Shown here piece after piece: positions 9,191-16,938 of a stretch of DNA of 64,000 bases (its first letter is position 1; the number at the start of each line of letters is the position of its first letter). Made by a program: the position numbers and the translations under genes. Below the pieces are notes generated by a model. It ran no database searches. It was given only the letters and a program-made list of their open reading frames with translations, and was not told where the DNA came from. Source of the stretch: Solwaraspora sp. WMMD791 (GTDB lineage Bacteria > Actinomycetota > Actinomycetes > Mycobacteriales > Micromonosporaceae); the NCBI RefSeq assembly GCF_029581195.1, contig NZ_CP120737.1:4193001-4257000 (forward strand). The letters are read 5' to 3'.

Positions 9191-10332
9191 CGTGACTCCT
9201 GACTGCGAGAGGTGGACCGGGGTCGGGCGATGCCGCTGCGCAGCGGTGCCCCGGAACCGCCGAGCCGCTGCGCGACGATCTCCGCCGCGATCGACAGCGC
9301 CGTTTCCTGCGGGGTACGGGCACCAAGGTCGAGCCCGATCGGCGAGTGCAGCCGGCCCAGCTCGTGCTCGGTCAGGCCGGCCTCGCGCAGCCGTACCAGC
9401 CGCTGTTCGTGGGTACGCCGTGACCCCATCGCCCCGACGTAGCCGACCGGCAGTCGCAGGGCGGCGGTGAGCAGCGGTACGTCGAACTTCGGGTCGTGCG
9501 TGAGTACGCAGATCGCCGCCCTGCCGTCGAGGTGCTGGGTCTGCAGGTGGCGGTGCGGCCAGTCGACGACGACCTCGTCTGCGTACGGGAACCGGGCGGG
9601 TGTGGCGAAGGTGGCCCGCGCGTCGCAGACGGTCACCCGGTAGCCGAGGAAGGCACCCACCTGGGCCAGCGCCGCCGCATGGTCGATCGCCCCGAAGACG
9701 AGCAGCCGTGGTGCCGGGGTGTGGCACTCGACCAGCAGGGTCGACGGCTCCCGGCGGTGACTGTCCGCCACCCCGATGTCCACGGTCCCGCTGGTCCCGG
9801 TCTGCAGCGCGTCGGTCACGTGGGCGGCGGCCACCTCATCGCGCCGTTCGTCACCGAGAGTTCCTTCGTGGGGCCGCCCCGGTCGGACCACGATCATCCG
9901 GCCGAGGTCGCTCCGCGGGCCGCGTACGACCGTCGCGACGGCGACCGGCGCGTCGCGCGTCGCGTCGGCGTACGCCGATTCGAGGTCGGGCTCGGCAGCG
10001 AGGTCGGGCTCGGCACGCGGATCGTGGTGGCGCAGGAAGATGCCGATCGTGCCGCCGCAGGTCAGACCGACCCCGATGGCGTCGTCGTCGGTGTACCCGA
10101 ACTCGAGGTTCCTCGGGCTGCGGTCGGATCGCAGCATCTCCTGACATGCCTGGACGACGGCGGAGTCGACGCAGCCGCCGGAGACGTTGCCCAGCACCGC
10201 GCCGTCGGCGTCGACGACCAGCGACGAGCCGGGCCGGCGGGGTGCGCTGCCCTGCACCGACGTCACGGTGGCAACCACGTACGGTGTCCCGCTGCGGACG
10301 CGGTCCAGCAGCTCGGCGGCAAGTTCAAGCAT
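9187..10332 (-). CDS. XdhC/CoxI family molybdenum cofactor insertion chaperone
   Basis: The 381-residue protein has the XdhC_CoxI N-terminal part (VVATVTSVQGSAPRRPGSSL, then GNVSGGCVDSAVV with the conserved Cys). A Rossmann-like C-terminal domain follows from about 205 (LLVFGAIDHAAALAQVGAFLGYRVTVCD), with GYVGAMGSRRTHEQR and the DLGARTPQETALSIAAEI tail. Family members bind and sulfurate molybdopterin and load it into the large subunit. It sits between the FAD and molybdopterin genes, 48 bases after the FAD gene, and is coupled to the large-subunit start. Confidence 0.92.
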   Translation of the reverse strand: MLELAAELLDRVRSGTPYVVATVTSVQGSAPRRPGSSLVVDADGAVLGNVSGGCVDSAVVQACQEMLRSDRSPRNLEFGYTDDDAIGVGLTCGGTIGIFLRHHDPRAEPDLAAEPDLESAYADATRDAPVAVATVVRGPRSDLGRMIVVRPGRPHEGTLGDERRDEVAAAHVTDALQTGTSGTVDIGVADSHRREPSTLLVECHTPAPRLLVFGAIDHAAALAQVGAFLGYRVTVCDARATFATPARFPYADEVVVDWPHRHLQTQHLDGRAAICVLTHDPKFDVPLLTAALRLPVGYVGAMGSRRTHEQRLVRLREAGLTEHELGRLHSPIGLDLGARTPQETALSIAAEIVAQRLGGSGAPLRSGIARPRSTSRSQESR

Positions 10333-10380
10333 CGTCGCCGCCCCGGTGGATGCCGGCGGTCACGGCGGTTGGCCGGCCGG

Positions 10381-11358
10381 TCACCGGTCCTCCGCCAGTT
10401 CGGTGAGGGCCCGGAGCACGGTGCGTTCCAGCAGCACCGGTTTGAACCCGTTGTGGGCCAGTGGCCGGGCACCGTCGGCGGCGAGCCGGGCCGCCGCCTC
10501 GAACGTCCCGGCATCGGCCCGCCGGCCCGCCAGGGCCCGTTCCACCGCCGGCAGCCGCCACGGAACCGTGCCGACCCCGCCGACCGCCACCCGCGCCTGC
10601 CTGATGATCCGGCCGCGCCATTCGACGGCGACCGCCGCCGAGGTGAGGGCGAACTCGTACGACTGACGGTCGCGGATCTTCAGGTAGCGGGAGTGCGGCG
10701 CCCACGGCGACCGGGGCACGGTGACACCGGTGACGAGCTCGCCCGGTCGCAGCGTGTTCTCGACATGCGGGGTGCTGCCGGGCAGGACGTAGAAGGTGTG
10801 GAGCGGCACCGTCCGCGCGCCTCGCGCGCCGAGCAGATGCACCCTGGCGTCGAGCGCCACCAACGCGACGGCCAGATCGCTGGGGTGGGTCGCGACGCAG
10901 GCGTCGCTGGTGCCGAGGATCGCATGCGTACGGTTGACGCCGGTCAGAGCCGGGCAGCCGCTTCCCGGCTCCCGTTTGTTGCAGCCGGTGGTGACGTCGC
11001 GAAAGTAGCCGCACCGGGTCCGCTGCAGCAGGTTCCCACCGATGCTCGCCATGTTGCGCAGCTGCGCGGAGGCGCTCAGCTCCAGCGCCTGGGCGATGAC
11101 CGGATAGTCGCGGCGCACGGCACGGTCGGCGGCGACGTCGCTCATCCGGGCGAGGGCGCCGAGGTGCAGTCCGTCGTGGTCGAGTCTGATGTCGCGCAGC
11201 GGCAGCCGGTTGATGTCCACGATCCGCTGCGGCGTCAGCACGTCGAGCTTCATCAGGTCGACCAGGGTCGTGCCGCCGGCGAGGAAGGCCGTGTCGGGGC
11301 CGGCGTCCGCGATCGCCTCGCGGACCGCACGCACCCGGCTGTACGTGTACGCCCGCAT
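10381..11358 (-). CDS. Molybdenum hydroxylase FAD-binding subunit
   Basis: The 325-residue protein has the FAD_binding_5 domain in the first 210 residues: FLAGGTTLVDLMKL is the FAD pyrophosphate loop and NMASIGGNLLQRTRCGYFRD is the second flavin motif. A CO dehydrogenase flavoprotein C-terminal domain follows. The RTRCGYFRD...CNKREPGSGC Cys cluster resembles that of PaoB-type subunits, which hold an extra 4Fe-4S cluster. The start at 11358 overlaps the stop of the Fe-S subunit by one base. It passes electrons between the Fe-S centres and the acceptor. Confidence 0.92.
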   Translation of the reverse strand: MRAYTYSRVRAVREAIADAGPDTAFLAGGTTLVDLMKLDVLTPQRIVDINRLPLRDIRLDHDGLHLGALARMSDVAADRAVRRDYPVIAQALELSASAQLRNMASIGGNLLQRTRCGYFRDVTTGCNKREPGSGCPALTGVNRTHAILGTSDACVATHPSDLAVALVALDARVHLLGARGARTVPLHTFYVLPGSTPHVENTLRPGELVTGVTVPRSPWAPHSRYLKIRDRQSYEFALTSAAVAVEWRGRIIRQARVAVGGVGTVPWRLPAVERALAGRRADAGTFEAAARLAADGARPLAHNGFKPVLLERTVLRALTELAEDR

Positions 11359-12023
11359 CAGCGCATCACCTTCTGCGCTTCGCGGATCGCCTCGACGATG
11401 AACGGGTAGCAGCTGCACCGACAGATGTTGCCCGACATCCGTTCGCGGATCTCGTCGTCGGAACGGGCGGGCCCCTCGTCGACCATCGCGACCGCCGACA
11501 TGATCTGCCCCGGTGTGCAGAATCCGCACTGCAGGCCGTCGCACTCGATGAACGCCTGCTGCATCGGATGCAGCCGGTCGCCCCGGGCCAGGCCCTCGAT
11601 CGTCCGGACCTCGCGCCGGTCGACCGTGGCCGCCAGCGTCAGGCAGGACAGCACCCGCCGGCCGTCGACGTGTACGGTGCACGCCCCGCACTGGCCACGG
11701 TCGCAGCCCTTCTTCGTGCCGGTGAGCTCCAGTCGTTCACGGAGCGTGTCGAGTAGGGTGTCCCGAGGGTCGACCTGGACCGAGACCGGCTCGCCGTTGA
11801 CCATCACCCGTACGGTGACCGCGTCAGCGTCCACGACGGGTGCCAGGTTCTCGACTTCTGCTGTCTCTGCTGCGTCGGTTGTCGGCGCGGCCTGCGCGCC
11901 GCTCGTCAGCAGTGGCACCGCCAGCGCGGCGGCGGCTCCACCGCTCAGCACGCTGCGCCGGGACACACCCGACCCGCTGTCGCCTTTCTCATCACCTGGA
12001 TTCATCGACTCACCTGGAATCAT
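11358..12023 (-). CDS. Tat-exported 2Fe-2S subunit of molybdenum hydroxylase
   Basis: The 221-residue protein carries an N-terminal twin-arginine signal (SRRSVLSGGAAAALAVPLL). A plant-type ferredoxin domain follows with CDRGQCGACTVHVDG and a later Cys in VLSC, then the alpha-helical second cluster domain with CGFCTPGQ and NICRC. This is the PaoA architecture of exported aldehyde oxidoreductases. An alternative ATG at 12005 is equally possible: both have a GGAG- or AGGTGA-like site, and the Tat motif lies downstream of either. It is the first gene of the four-gene operon. Confidence 0.9.
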   Translation of the reverse strand: MIPGESMNPGDEKGDSGSGVSRRSVLSGGAAAALAVPLLTSGAQAAPTTDAAETAEVENLAPVVDADAVTVRVMVNGEPVSVQVDPRDTLLDTLRERLELTGTKKGCDRGQCGACTVHVDGRRVLSCLTLAATVDRREVRTIEGLARGDRLHPMQQAFIECDGLQCGFCTPGQIMSAVAMVDEGPARSDDEIRERMSGNICRCSCYPFIVEAIREAQKVMR

Positions 12024-12148
12024 CGATCATCTCCGAACGGCGTCGGACGGGGCTCGCCGGGTGGAACCCGGTGGCGGGCAACCGGTCGGCTGCCACTTCC
12101 ACCCTCATCACCGATGTGGATCGTTGCCAGGACCTGTCGATCCCAGGC

Positions 12149-12154
12149 TAGGGT
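12149..12154 (+). promoter_or_regulatory. -10 box of a likely leaderless transcript
   Basis: TAGGGT ends seven bases before the methyltransferase ATG at 12162, and there is no ribosome binding site. That is the geometry of actinomycete leaderless mRNAs (TANNNT, then start codon). Confidence 0.5.
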
Positions 12155-12161
12155 GGCCCCG

Positions 12162-12824
12162 ATGACGGGCCACCGCCGCCACGCGATGCTGGAGCAGCTG
12201 CGCCGGGCGTACGACACCGGCGCGGCCGCCCGCGACCAGCGTCCGAAGTCGGCGTGGAAGCTCGCCGAGCGATCCGCGTTCGGCAAACGGCTGGTGCGGC
12301 ACGGGGCCCGGTCCCTGCTGGAGATCGGTGCGGGCACCGGCCAGGACAGCCGGTACTTCCAGGAGCAGGGCTTCGACGTGGTCGCCACCGACCTCACCCC
12401 GGCGATGGTCGCCGCCTGCCGGGCGAAGGGGCTCGACGCCCGGCTGATGGACGTCCTGGCCATGGACTTCCCGGTGGCGTCGTTCGACGCGGTCTACACG
12501 ATGAACTGCCTGCTGCACGTGCCGAACGCCGACCTGCCGGCCGCCCTGACCGCGGTCGGAGACGTGCTGCGGCCGGGCGGGCTGTTCTTCCTCGGCGTCT
12601 ACGGCGGCGACGGCGGCGAGGGCGTCGCCGACTGGGACGACCACGACCCGCCCCGATTCTTCTCGATGCGCACCGACGAGCAGATCCGGCGGTACGCCAC
12701 CGACGTCTTCGACCTCGTCGACTTCCATACCCTCGTCGTCGACGGCGGTTTCCGCTTCCAGTCGTTGACCCTGCGCCGCCCGGCCACGGTGGAGCTATCC
12801 GGAACGCCTGGGGTTGCCCGATGA
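12162..12824 (+). CDS. Class I SAM-dependent methyltransferase
   Basis: The 220-residue protein has the Methyltransf_11/25 Rossmann signature: motif I LLEIGAGTGQDSRYF at about 53-67, the acidic residue of motif II in VVATDLTPAMV, then FDAVYTMNCLLHVP and LRPGGLFFLGVYGG. The product binds S-adenosylmethionine and methylates an unknown small molecule or residue. The start at 12162 sits seven bases after a -10-like TAGGGT. It overlaps the following DUF2809 gene by four bases, so the two are coupled. Confidence 0.88.
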   Translation: MTGHRRHAMLEQLRRAYDTGAAARDQRPKSAWKLAERSAFGKRLVRHGARSLLEIGAGTGQDSRYFQEQGFDVVATDLTPAMVAACRAKGLDARLMDVLAMDFPVASFDAVYTMNCLLHVPNADLPAALTAVGDVLRPGGLFFLGVYGGDGGEGVADWDDHDPPRFFSMRTDEQIRRYATDVFDLVDFHTLVVDGGFRFQSLTLRRPATVELSGTPGVAR

Positions 12825-13276
12825 CGGATCACCGGTGGCGGGTGCGGCTGGCAGGGCTGGCCGCCGCTGGCGGGTTTCTCGCGATCGCCCTCGGCATCCG
12901 GGTGTTGGCCAGTGGGGACGGGGTGCTGGACAGCTCCGGCACGCTGCAGCAGCACTCCGGCACCGCCCTGTACGCGTCGATGGTCTACGCCGGAGTGTTC
13001 GTCCTCGTTCCCCGGGTCGCGCCGGTCGTCGCCGGGGCGGTCGCGGTCGCCTTCTGCTGGCTCGTCGAGCTGTTCCAGCTGACCGGGATCCCGGCGGAGC
13101 TGTCCGCACGCAGTGTCATCGCACGGCTGGTGCTGGGCGTCCAGTTCGACGCCACCGACCTGGCGTGGTACGTCATCGGCGTACTGCCGTTGGTCGTCTC
13201 GCACCTCGCCATCGACCGCTGGCGGCGGCACCGCCGCAACCAGCAACCGACGGCCGCCGGCACCGCCCACAGGTAG
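12821..13276 (+). CDS. DUF2809 family membrane protein
   Basis: The 151-residue protein has four predicted membrane helices (about 8-28, 46-63, 66-84 and 113-132). It carries the family pattern ALYASMVYAGVFVLVPR, AVAFCWLVELFQLTGIP and LVLGVQFDATDLAWYVIGV. DUF2809 proteins are small integral membrane proteins of unknown function. The start is coupled (ATGA) to the methyltransferase stop. It converges on the GntR gene with nine bases between them. Confidence 0.88.
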   Translation: MTDHRWRVRLAGLAAAGGFLAIALGIRVLASGDGVLDSSGTLQQHSGTALYASMVYAGVFVLVPRVAPVVAGAVAVAFCWLVELFQLTGIPAELSARSVIARLVLGVQFDATDLAWYVIGVLPLVVSHLAIDRWRRHRRNQQPTAAGTAHR

Positions 13277-13285
13277 CGCAGGTGT

Positions 13286-13651
13286 CTACGGTGGAGACGG
13301 GTGGGCCAGGGCCGCCTGGACGATCCGGACCGCCTCGGCCGGGTCGATGCCGACCCGGCTGATGATCGTGGCGTAGTCGCGGGCGGCGCGGCGGGCCTGT
13401 TCGAGGGCCTGGTCACCGGCGGCCGAGACGAACGAGCCGGCGCGCCCCCGGGTCTCGATCAGGCCGGCCTCCTCCAACTCCCGGTACGCCCGACCGACCG
13501 TGTTCACGGCGAGACCGAGGTCGGCGGCGAGCCGGCGGACCGTCGGCAACCGGGTGCCGACAGCCAGCGACCGGTCCTGGATCTGCTTCGCCAGTTGGGC
13601 CCGCAGCTGCTCGTACGGCGGCGTCGGCGAAGCGGCGTCGATGACGATCAT
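13286..13651 (-). CDS. GntR family (YtrA-type) transcriptional regulator
   Basis: The 121-residue protein is almost only a winged-helix DNA-binding domain: PPYEQLRAQLAKQIQDRSLAVGTRLPTVRRLAADLGLAVNTVGRAYRELEEAGLIETRGRAG, followed by a 45-residue helical tail. That short form is the YtrA subgroup, which usually represses its own operon and nearby transporter genes. The start at 13651 overlaps the stop of the upstream membrane protein by four bases. The perfect palindrome upstream of that operon is its likely operator. Confidence 0.9.
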   Translation of the reverse strand: MIVIDAASPTPPYEQLRAQLAKQIQDRSLAVGTRLPTVRRLAADLGLAVNTVGRAYRELEEAGLIETRGRAGSFVSAAGDQALEQARRAARDYATIISRVGIDPAEAVRIVQAALAHPSPP

Positions 13652-14424
13652 CGGACGATCATGGCCTGCCGGGCAGTCACCCCGACGTCGGCAGTCCGGC
13701 GGTGGATCAGGGCGAGCGCGACGACGCCGGCCGGGACGAGTCCGATGGCCACCACGTTCCACCAGCCGAGCGACTCTCCGTACAGGAAGATCGCCGGCAG
13801 CGTCCAGACCAGGTTGGGGGTGACCAGGGCGCGGGCGTCCTCGATCCGCATGATGACGTCGGCCGTCAGCGACGCCTCGTCCTCGGCCACCGCCGGGCTG
13901 GTCAGCACCTGGCGTAGCTGCAGTACGGTGCCGGCGCCGGCCCCGACGAGGCCGATCAGCACGACGGCCGCGCCGGCGCGCAGGTCAGGGTCGGAAATCG
14001 GCAGTACGCTCACCGCGAGCAGCAGCGCGCTGGCGAAGGTGGCGACCGCGAAGACGGCGTACGGCCGACCCAGCACCGCCTGCCAGCCGAACCCGACCGG
14101 ATGGGCCACCCGTCGGGGCAGTTGGGCGCCGGCCCGCCGGTCGACCCGCCGGACCCACCAGCCGAGCAGCCACTGGCCCGCGAGTAGCGCGACCACCAAC
14201 GCGGCCAGCACCAGCAGGCGGAACTGGGCGGACGTGCCGTCGCCGAGCCGGGACACGTGGGTGAGTGCCGCGCCGATCAGGAAGGCGGCCAGCAGGAGGC
14301 TGCCGTAGAAGGTGGCCTCCCGGCGTACGGTCAGCCGCGCGGTGAGCAGCGGAGTCGGCTCGGCGTCGGTCAGACCGTGCCGGTCCAGCCACTGTCTGGT
14401 CACCGGGTGCTCTGCCTGGTTCAT
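13648..14424 (-). CDS. Multi-pass membrane protein co-transcribed with GntR regulator
   Basis: The 258-residue protein has six likely membrane segments in pairs (about 38-55, 68-86, 121-140, 147-165, 208-222 and 226-244). A short soluble N-terminus contains RQWLDRHGLTDAEPTPLLTA. I do not recognise a named family; such proteins often accompany YtrA-type regulators. The ATG at 14424 is preferred to the TTG six bases earlier; AGGAGC lies ten bases upstream. Its product may be the membrane effector controlled by the GntR protein. Confidence 0.82.
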   Translation of the reverse strand: MNQAEHPVTRQWLDRHGLTDAEPTPLLTARLTVRREATFYGSLLLAAFLIGAALTHVSRLGDGTSAQFRLLVLAALVVALLAGQWLLGWWVRRVDRRAGAQLPRRVAHPVGFGWQAVLGRPYAVFAVATFASALLLAVSVLPISDPDLRAGAAVVLIGLVGAGAGTVLQLRQVLTSPAVAEDEASLTADVIMRIEDARALVTPNLVWTLPAIFLYGESLGWWNVVAIGLVPAGVVALALIHRRTADVGVTARQAMIVR

Positions 14425-14441
14425 GTCCAACAGCTCCTTTC

Positions 14442-14485
14442 TGTCGCAATGCTTGTCTCACTAGAGTGAGACAATACATGCGACA
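14442..14485. promoter_or_regulatory. Nested palindromic operator upstream of the membrane protein/gntR operon
   Basis: A core of TTGTCTCAC, TAGA and GTGAGACAA (14453-14474) has perfect dyad symmetry. A second pair of arms, TGTCGCA (14442-14448) and TGCGACA (14479-14485), shares exactly the same centre. The site lies 18 bases upstream of the 14424 start. It matches the type of long symmetric operator bound by YtrA-like GntR dimers. Confidence 0.85.
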
Positions 14486-14539
14486 AAGTCAAGCCGACGT
14501 CCCGAGCGAAACCGGGCGGCAGGGATCTGCACCTGCGTC

Positions 14540-14545
14540 TATGGT
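14540..14545 (+). promoter_or_regulatory. -10 box of a likely leaderless transcript
   Basis: TATGGT ends six bases before the ATG at 14552 and no ribosome binding site is present. Confidence 0.5.
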
Positions 14546-14551
14546 GGGCCG

Positions 14552-14986
14552 ATGGCGTCGGTCAAGCAGTTCCAGGTCACCTTCGACTGCGCGCAGCCGG
14601 AGCGCGTCGCCCGCTTCTGGTGCGAGGTGCTGGGGTACGTCGTTCCGCCACCGCCGCCGGGGTTCACCTCCTGGACGGAGTTCGATCAGGCACTGCCGCC
14701 GGAGCGCCAGGGCTCGGCGTTCGCCTGCGTGGACCCGACCGGGGTCGGCCCGCGACTGTTCTTCCAGCGGGTCCCCGAAGGCAAGACCGTCAAGAACCGG
14801 CTGCATCTCGACGTACGGGTCGGCACCGGGCTCGCGGGGGACGAGCGGGTCGCCGCGCTCGAAGCCGAATGCGCCCGGTTGGTCGCGCTCGGCGCGGTAC
14901 GCGTACGACTGCTGCACGCAGACGGCTTCAACGAGTCGTGCCTGGTGATGCACGACGTCGAGGGCAACGAGTTCTGCCTCGACTGA
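14552..14986 (+). CDS. Single-domain VOC family protein, copy 1
   Basis: The 144-residue protein is one glyoxalase-like module: FDCAQPERVARFWCEVLGY at the start, PRLFFQRVPEGK, the KNRLHLDV metal-side strand and EGNEFCLD at the end. It belongs to the glyoxalase_6/PhnB-like group. The ligand is unknown. Its first 345 bases after the start are nearly identical to a second copy 1510 bases downstream, beyond the xylanase gene. It appears to be leaderless. Confidence 0.88.
   Translation: MASVKQFQVTFDCAQPERVARFWCEVLGYVVPPPPPGFTSWTEFDQALPPERQGSAFACVDPTGVGPRLFFQRVPEGKTVKNRLHLDVRVGTGLAGDERVAALEAECARLVALGAVRVRLLHADGFNESCLVMHDVEGNEFCLD
14557..14901 (+). repeat. 345-bp direct repeat, left copy
   Basis: Bases 14557-14901 match 16067-16411 (offset 1510) with one mismatch seen, a T/C difference at about 14790. 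The repeat covers most of the small VOC gene. After its right edge the two genes drop to clearly lower similarity while still encoding related C-termini, which is a conversion-like boundary. Confidence 0.9.
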
Positions 14987-15173
14987 CCGGCCACATCTCG
15001 ACGCGGGCGACACTTCCGGCCGTTGGACGCGGGGGCACCGGCAGGGCTGGTGGACCACCCAGTCAACCGTTGACACATCGCCGTAGCCCGGTCGACACTC
15101 GATCGAAATGCATCGATTCTAGTCGATCATCGGCGATTGTCGGTGCCCACATCCGAGAGGAAGTGACGGACCG

Positions 15174-16001
15174 ATGAGCGAGACACCCGACGTGAGGTCG
15201 GCGAGCAGTCGGCGCGGCCACACCAGACTTACTGTCGGCGTCGCCTGCACCGCGATCCTGACGCTCCTGATAACAGCGCCGGTCACCAGCGCCCACGCAG
15301 ACACGACGTACGCCGGCACACGCGCCGATACGACGCACGTCGGTGCCCACCTCGACACGACGCACGCGACACAGCTGCCGCCCGACCGCCCGGTCATCAC
15401 CTCCAATCAGACCGGCACCCACGACGGCTACTTCTACGCCTACTGGAAGGACGCCGGCAACGCCACCATGACCTTGGGCCCGCAAGGCCAGTACAGCGCT
15501 CACTGGGACGGCGTCAACAACTGGCTCGGCGGCAAAGGCTGGGCGACCGGTCATCGCCGGACCTTCAACTACTGCGCGACCTTCCACCCGGGCGGCGTCT
15601 CGTTCCTCTCGCTCTACGGCTACACGACATCACCGATTGCCGAGTACTACGTCGTCGAGAACTGGGGCACCTGGCGGCCCACCGGTACGGCGATGGGCAC
15701 CGTCGTCAGCGAGGGCAGCACCTACGACATCTACCGACAGATTCTCGGCGTCGGCATCACGCCGTACTACCGCTACTACAGCGTCCGGCAGCAGCCGCGG
15801 TCCAGCGGAACGATCAACACCGGCGACCATTTCGACGCATGGGCCCGCGCCGGCCTGAACCTCGATGCACCCATGGGTTACATGATCATGGCGACCGAGG
15901 GCTACCAGAGCAACGGACGATCCAGCGTCACGGTCGACAGCGACACCACCAGGCCGAAGCGGTGCACTCCCAGCCCGAACGGTTCCGCGCACTCCCAATA
16001 G
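15174..16001 (+). CDS. Secreted GH11 endo-1,4-beta-xylanase
   Basis: The 275-residue precursor has a signal peptide (core at 20-36, cleavage after SAHA near 42). A DTT-repeat spacer (DTTYAG, DTTHVG, DTTHAT) follows, then a GH11 catalytic domain from about 72 to 255. Family landmarks are GYFYAYWKDAGNATMTLG, GGKGWATG, the nucleophile Glu157 in AEYYVVENWG, TYDIYRQ, YYSVRQQPRSSGTI, HFDAWARAG, and the acid/base Glu242 in ATEGYQSNG. It would cut xylan outside the cell. There is no carbohydrate-binding module. GAGAGGAAG lies rather far upstream of the start (about 15 bases). A CGAT-rich dyad (GATCGA...TCGATC) near 15100-15128 is a possible operator. Confidence 0.92.
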   Translation: MSETPDVRSASSRRGHTRLTVGVACTAILTLLITAPVTSAHADTTYAGTRADTTHVGAHLDTTHATQLPPDRPVITSNQTGTHDGYFYAYWKDAGNATMTLGPQGQYSAHWDGVNNWLGGKGWATGHRRTFNYCATFHPGGVSFLSLYGYTTSPIAEYYVVENWGTWRPTGTAMGTVVSEGSTYDIYRQILGVGITPYYRYYSVRQQPRSSGTINTGDHFDAWARAGLNLDAPMGYMIMATEGYQSNGRSSVTVDSDTTRPKRCTPSPNGSAHSQ

Positions 16002-16028
16002 TCTCGCGCACAATCTCATTGGTACGCG

Positions 16029-16496
16029 GTGCTGCCGCGCAGGTCGCGCCGGCAGCTATCCTGGCCGTCGGTCAAGCAGTTCCAGGTCACCTTCGACTGC
16101 GCGCAGCCGGAGCGCGTCGCCCGCTTCTGGTGCGAGGTGCTGGGGTACGTCGTTCCGCCACCGCCGCCGGGGTTCACCTCCTGGACGGAGTTCGATCAGG
16201 CACTGCCGCCGGAGCGCCAGGGCTCGGCGTTCGCCTGCGTGGACCCGACCGGGGTCGGCCCGCGACTGTTCTTCCAGCGGGTCCCCGAAGGCAAGACCGC
16301 CAAGAACCGGCTGCATCTCGACGTACGGGTCGGCACCGGGCTCGCGGGGGACGAGCGGGTCGCCGCGCTCGAAGCCGAATGCGCCCGGTTGGTCGCGCTC
16401 GGCGCGGTACGGGTGGAATCGCTGTTTGCAGATGGTTTCGACGAGTCGTGCCTTGTTATGCGCGACATCGAGGGAAATGAGTTCTGCCTCGATTGA
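16029..16496 (+). CDS. Single-domain VOC family protein, copy 2 with displaced start
   Basis: Residues from SVKQFQV onward repeat copy 1 almost exactly to LVALGAVRV, then diverge (SLFADGFDESCLVMRDIEGNEFCLD). The original start codon is gone: where copy 1 reads GGGCCGATGGCGTCGG, this copy reads CTGGCCGTCGG, consistent with a six-base deletion that removed the ATG. The only in-frame start left is a GTG at 16029, giving 155 residues with an 11-residue Arg-rich extension and no good ribosome binding site. It may be a silent gene kept alive by recombination with copy 1, or a freshly inactivated one. Confidence 0.6.
   Translation: MLPRRSRRQLSWPSVKQFQVTFDCAQPERVARFWCEVLGYVVPPPPPGFTSWTEFDQALPPERQGSAFACVDPTGVGPRLFFQRVPEGKTAKNRLHLDVRVGTGLAGDERVAALEAECARLVALGAVRVESLFADGFDESCLVMRDIEGNEFCLD
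16067..16411 (+). repeat. 345-bp direct repeat, right copy
   Basis: This is the partner of 14557-14901 in the same orientation. The two copies bracket the xylanase gene, so recombination between them would excise a circle of about 1.5 kb. Confidence 0.9.
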
Positions 16497-16524
16497 GGAT
16501 CCGGCAGAACCCCTTCCATCGCAT

Positions 16525-16549
16525 CGATCACAATGAAAGGATGTGATCG
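16525..16549. promoter_or_regulatory. Inverted repeat upstream of small secreted protein
   Basis: CGATCACA (16525-16532) and TGTGATCG (16542-16549) form a perfect dyad with a nine-base spacer, about 65 bases before the secreted protein start. It is a candidate operator of unknown regulator. Confidence 0.5.
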
Positions 16550-16612
16550 TTACACGTCGATGTCATGGCATCAGGGCCGTGGAGGTCGACGAACGACCCG
16601 ATGGGAGTACGT

Positions 16613-16870
16613 ATGCGAAGACTGACCACACTGCTGGTGGCGTTCACGATCGCCATGGCCGGCCTGTTCGCAACCACCGCCGCCCCAGCTTCGGCGGACT
16701 ACCCGGATCCACCGGGCGGCACGCTCCGCAATGTCTACAGTGATCTGAGCTTCTGTCACTGGTACGGCAACTACGGCATCCAGAACGACATGTGGAGTTC
16801 GTACCTCTGCCAGTACCGCGCGTACGGCAACCCGCCCTCCGTCTACTACTTCTTCTGGACGTTCGACTAG
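16613..16870 (+). CDS. Small secreted protein
   Basis: The 85-residue precursor has a clear Sec signal peptide (MRRLTTLLVAFTIAMAGLFA, cleavage after APASA). The mature part is about 56 residues, rich in Tyr, Trp and Phe, with two Cys about 19 residues apart that could form one disulfide. I recognise no family. The start at 16613 has GGGAG five bases upstream; an in-frame ATG at 16601 is less likely. It follows the second VOC copy and may be under the inverted repeat at 16525. Confidence 0.75.
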   Translation: MRRLTTLLVAFTIAMAGLFATTAAPASADYPDPPGGTLRNVYSDLSFCHWYGNYGIQNDMWSSYLCQYRAYGNPPSVYYFFWTFD

Positions 16871-16938
16871 TCGCGAACAGGTGGTTTCTGGGGAGGCTCC
16901 ACCCAACGCGACAACGGCGGCGAACAGCGCGGCGACCG

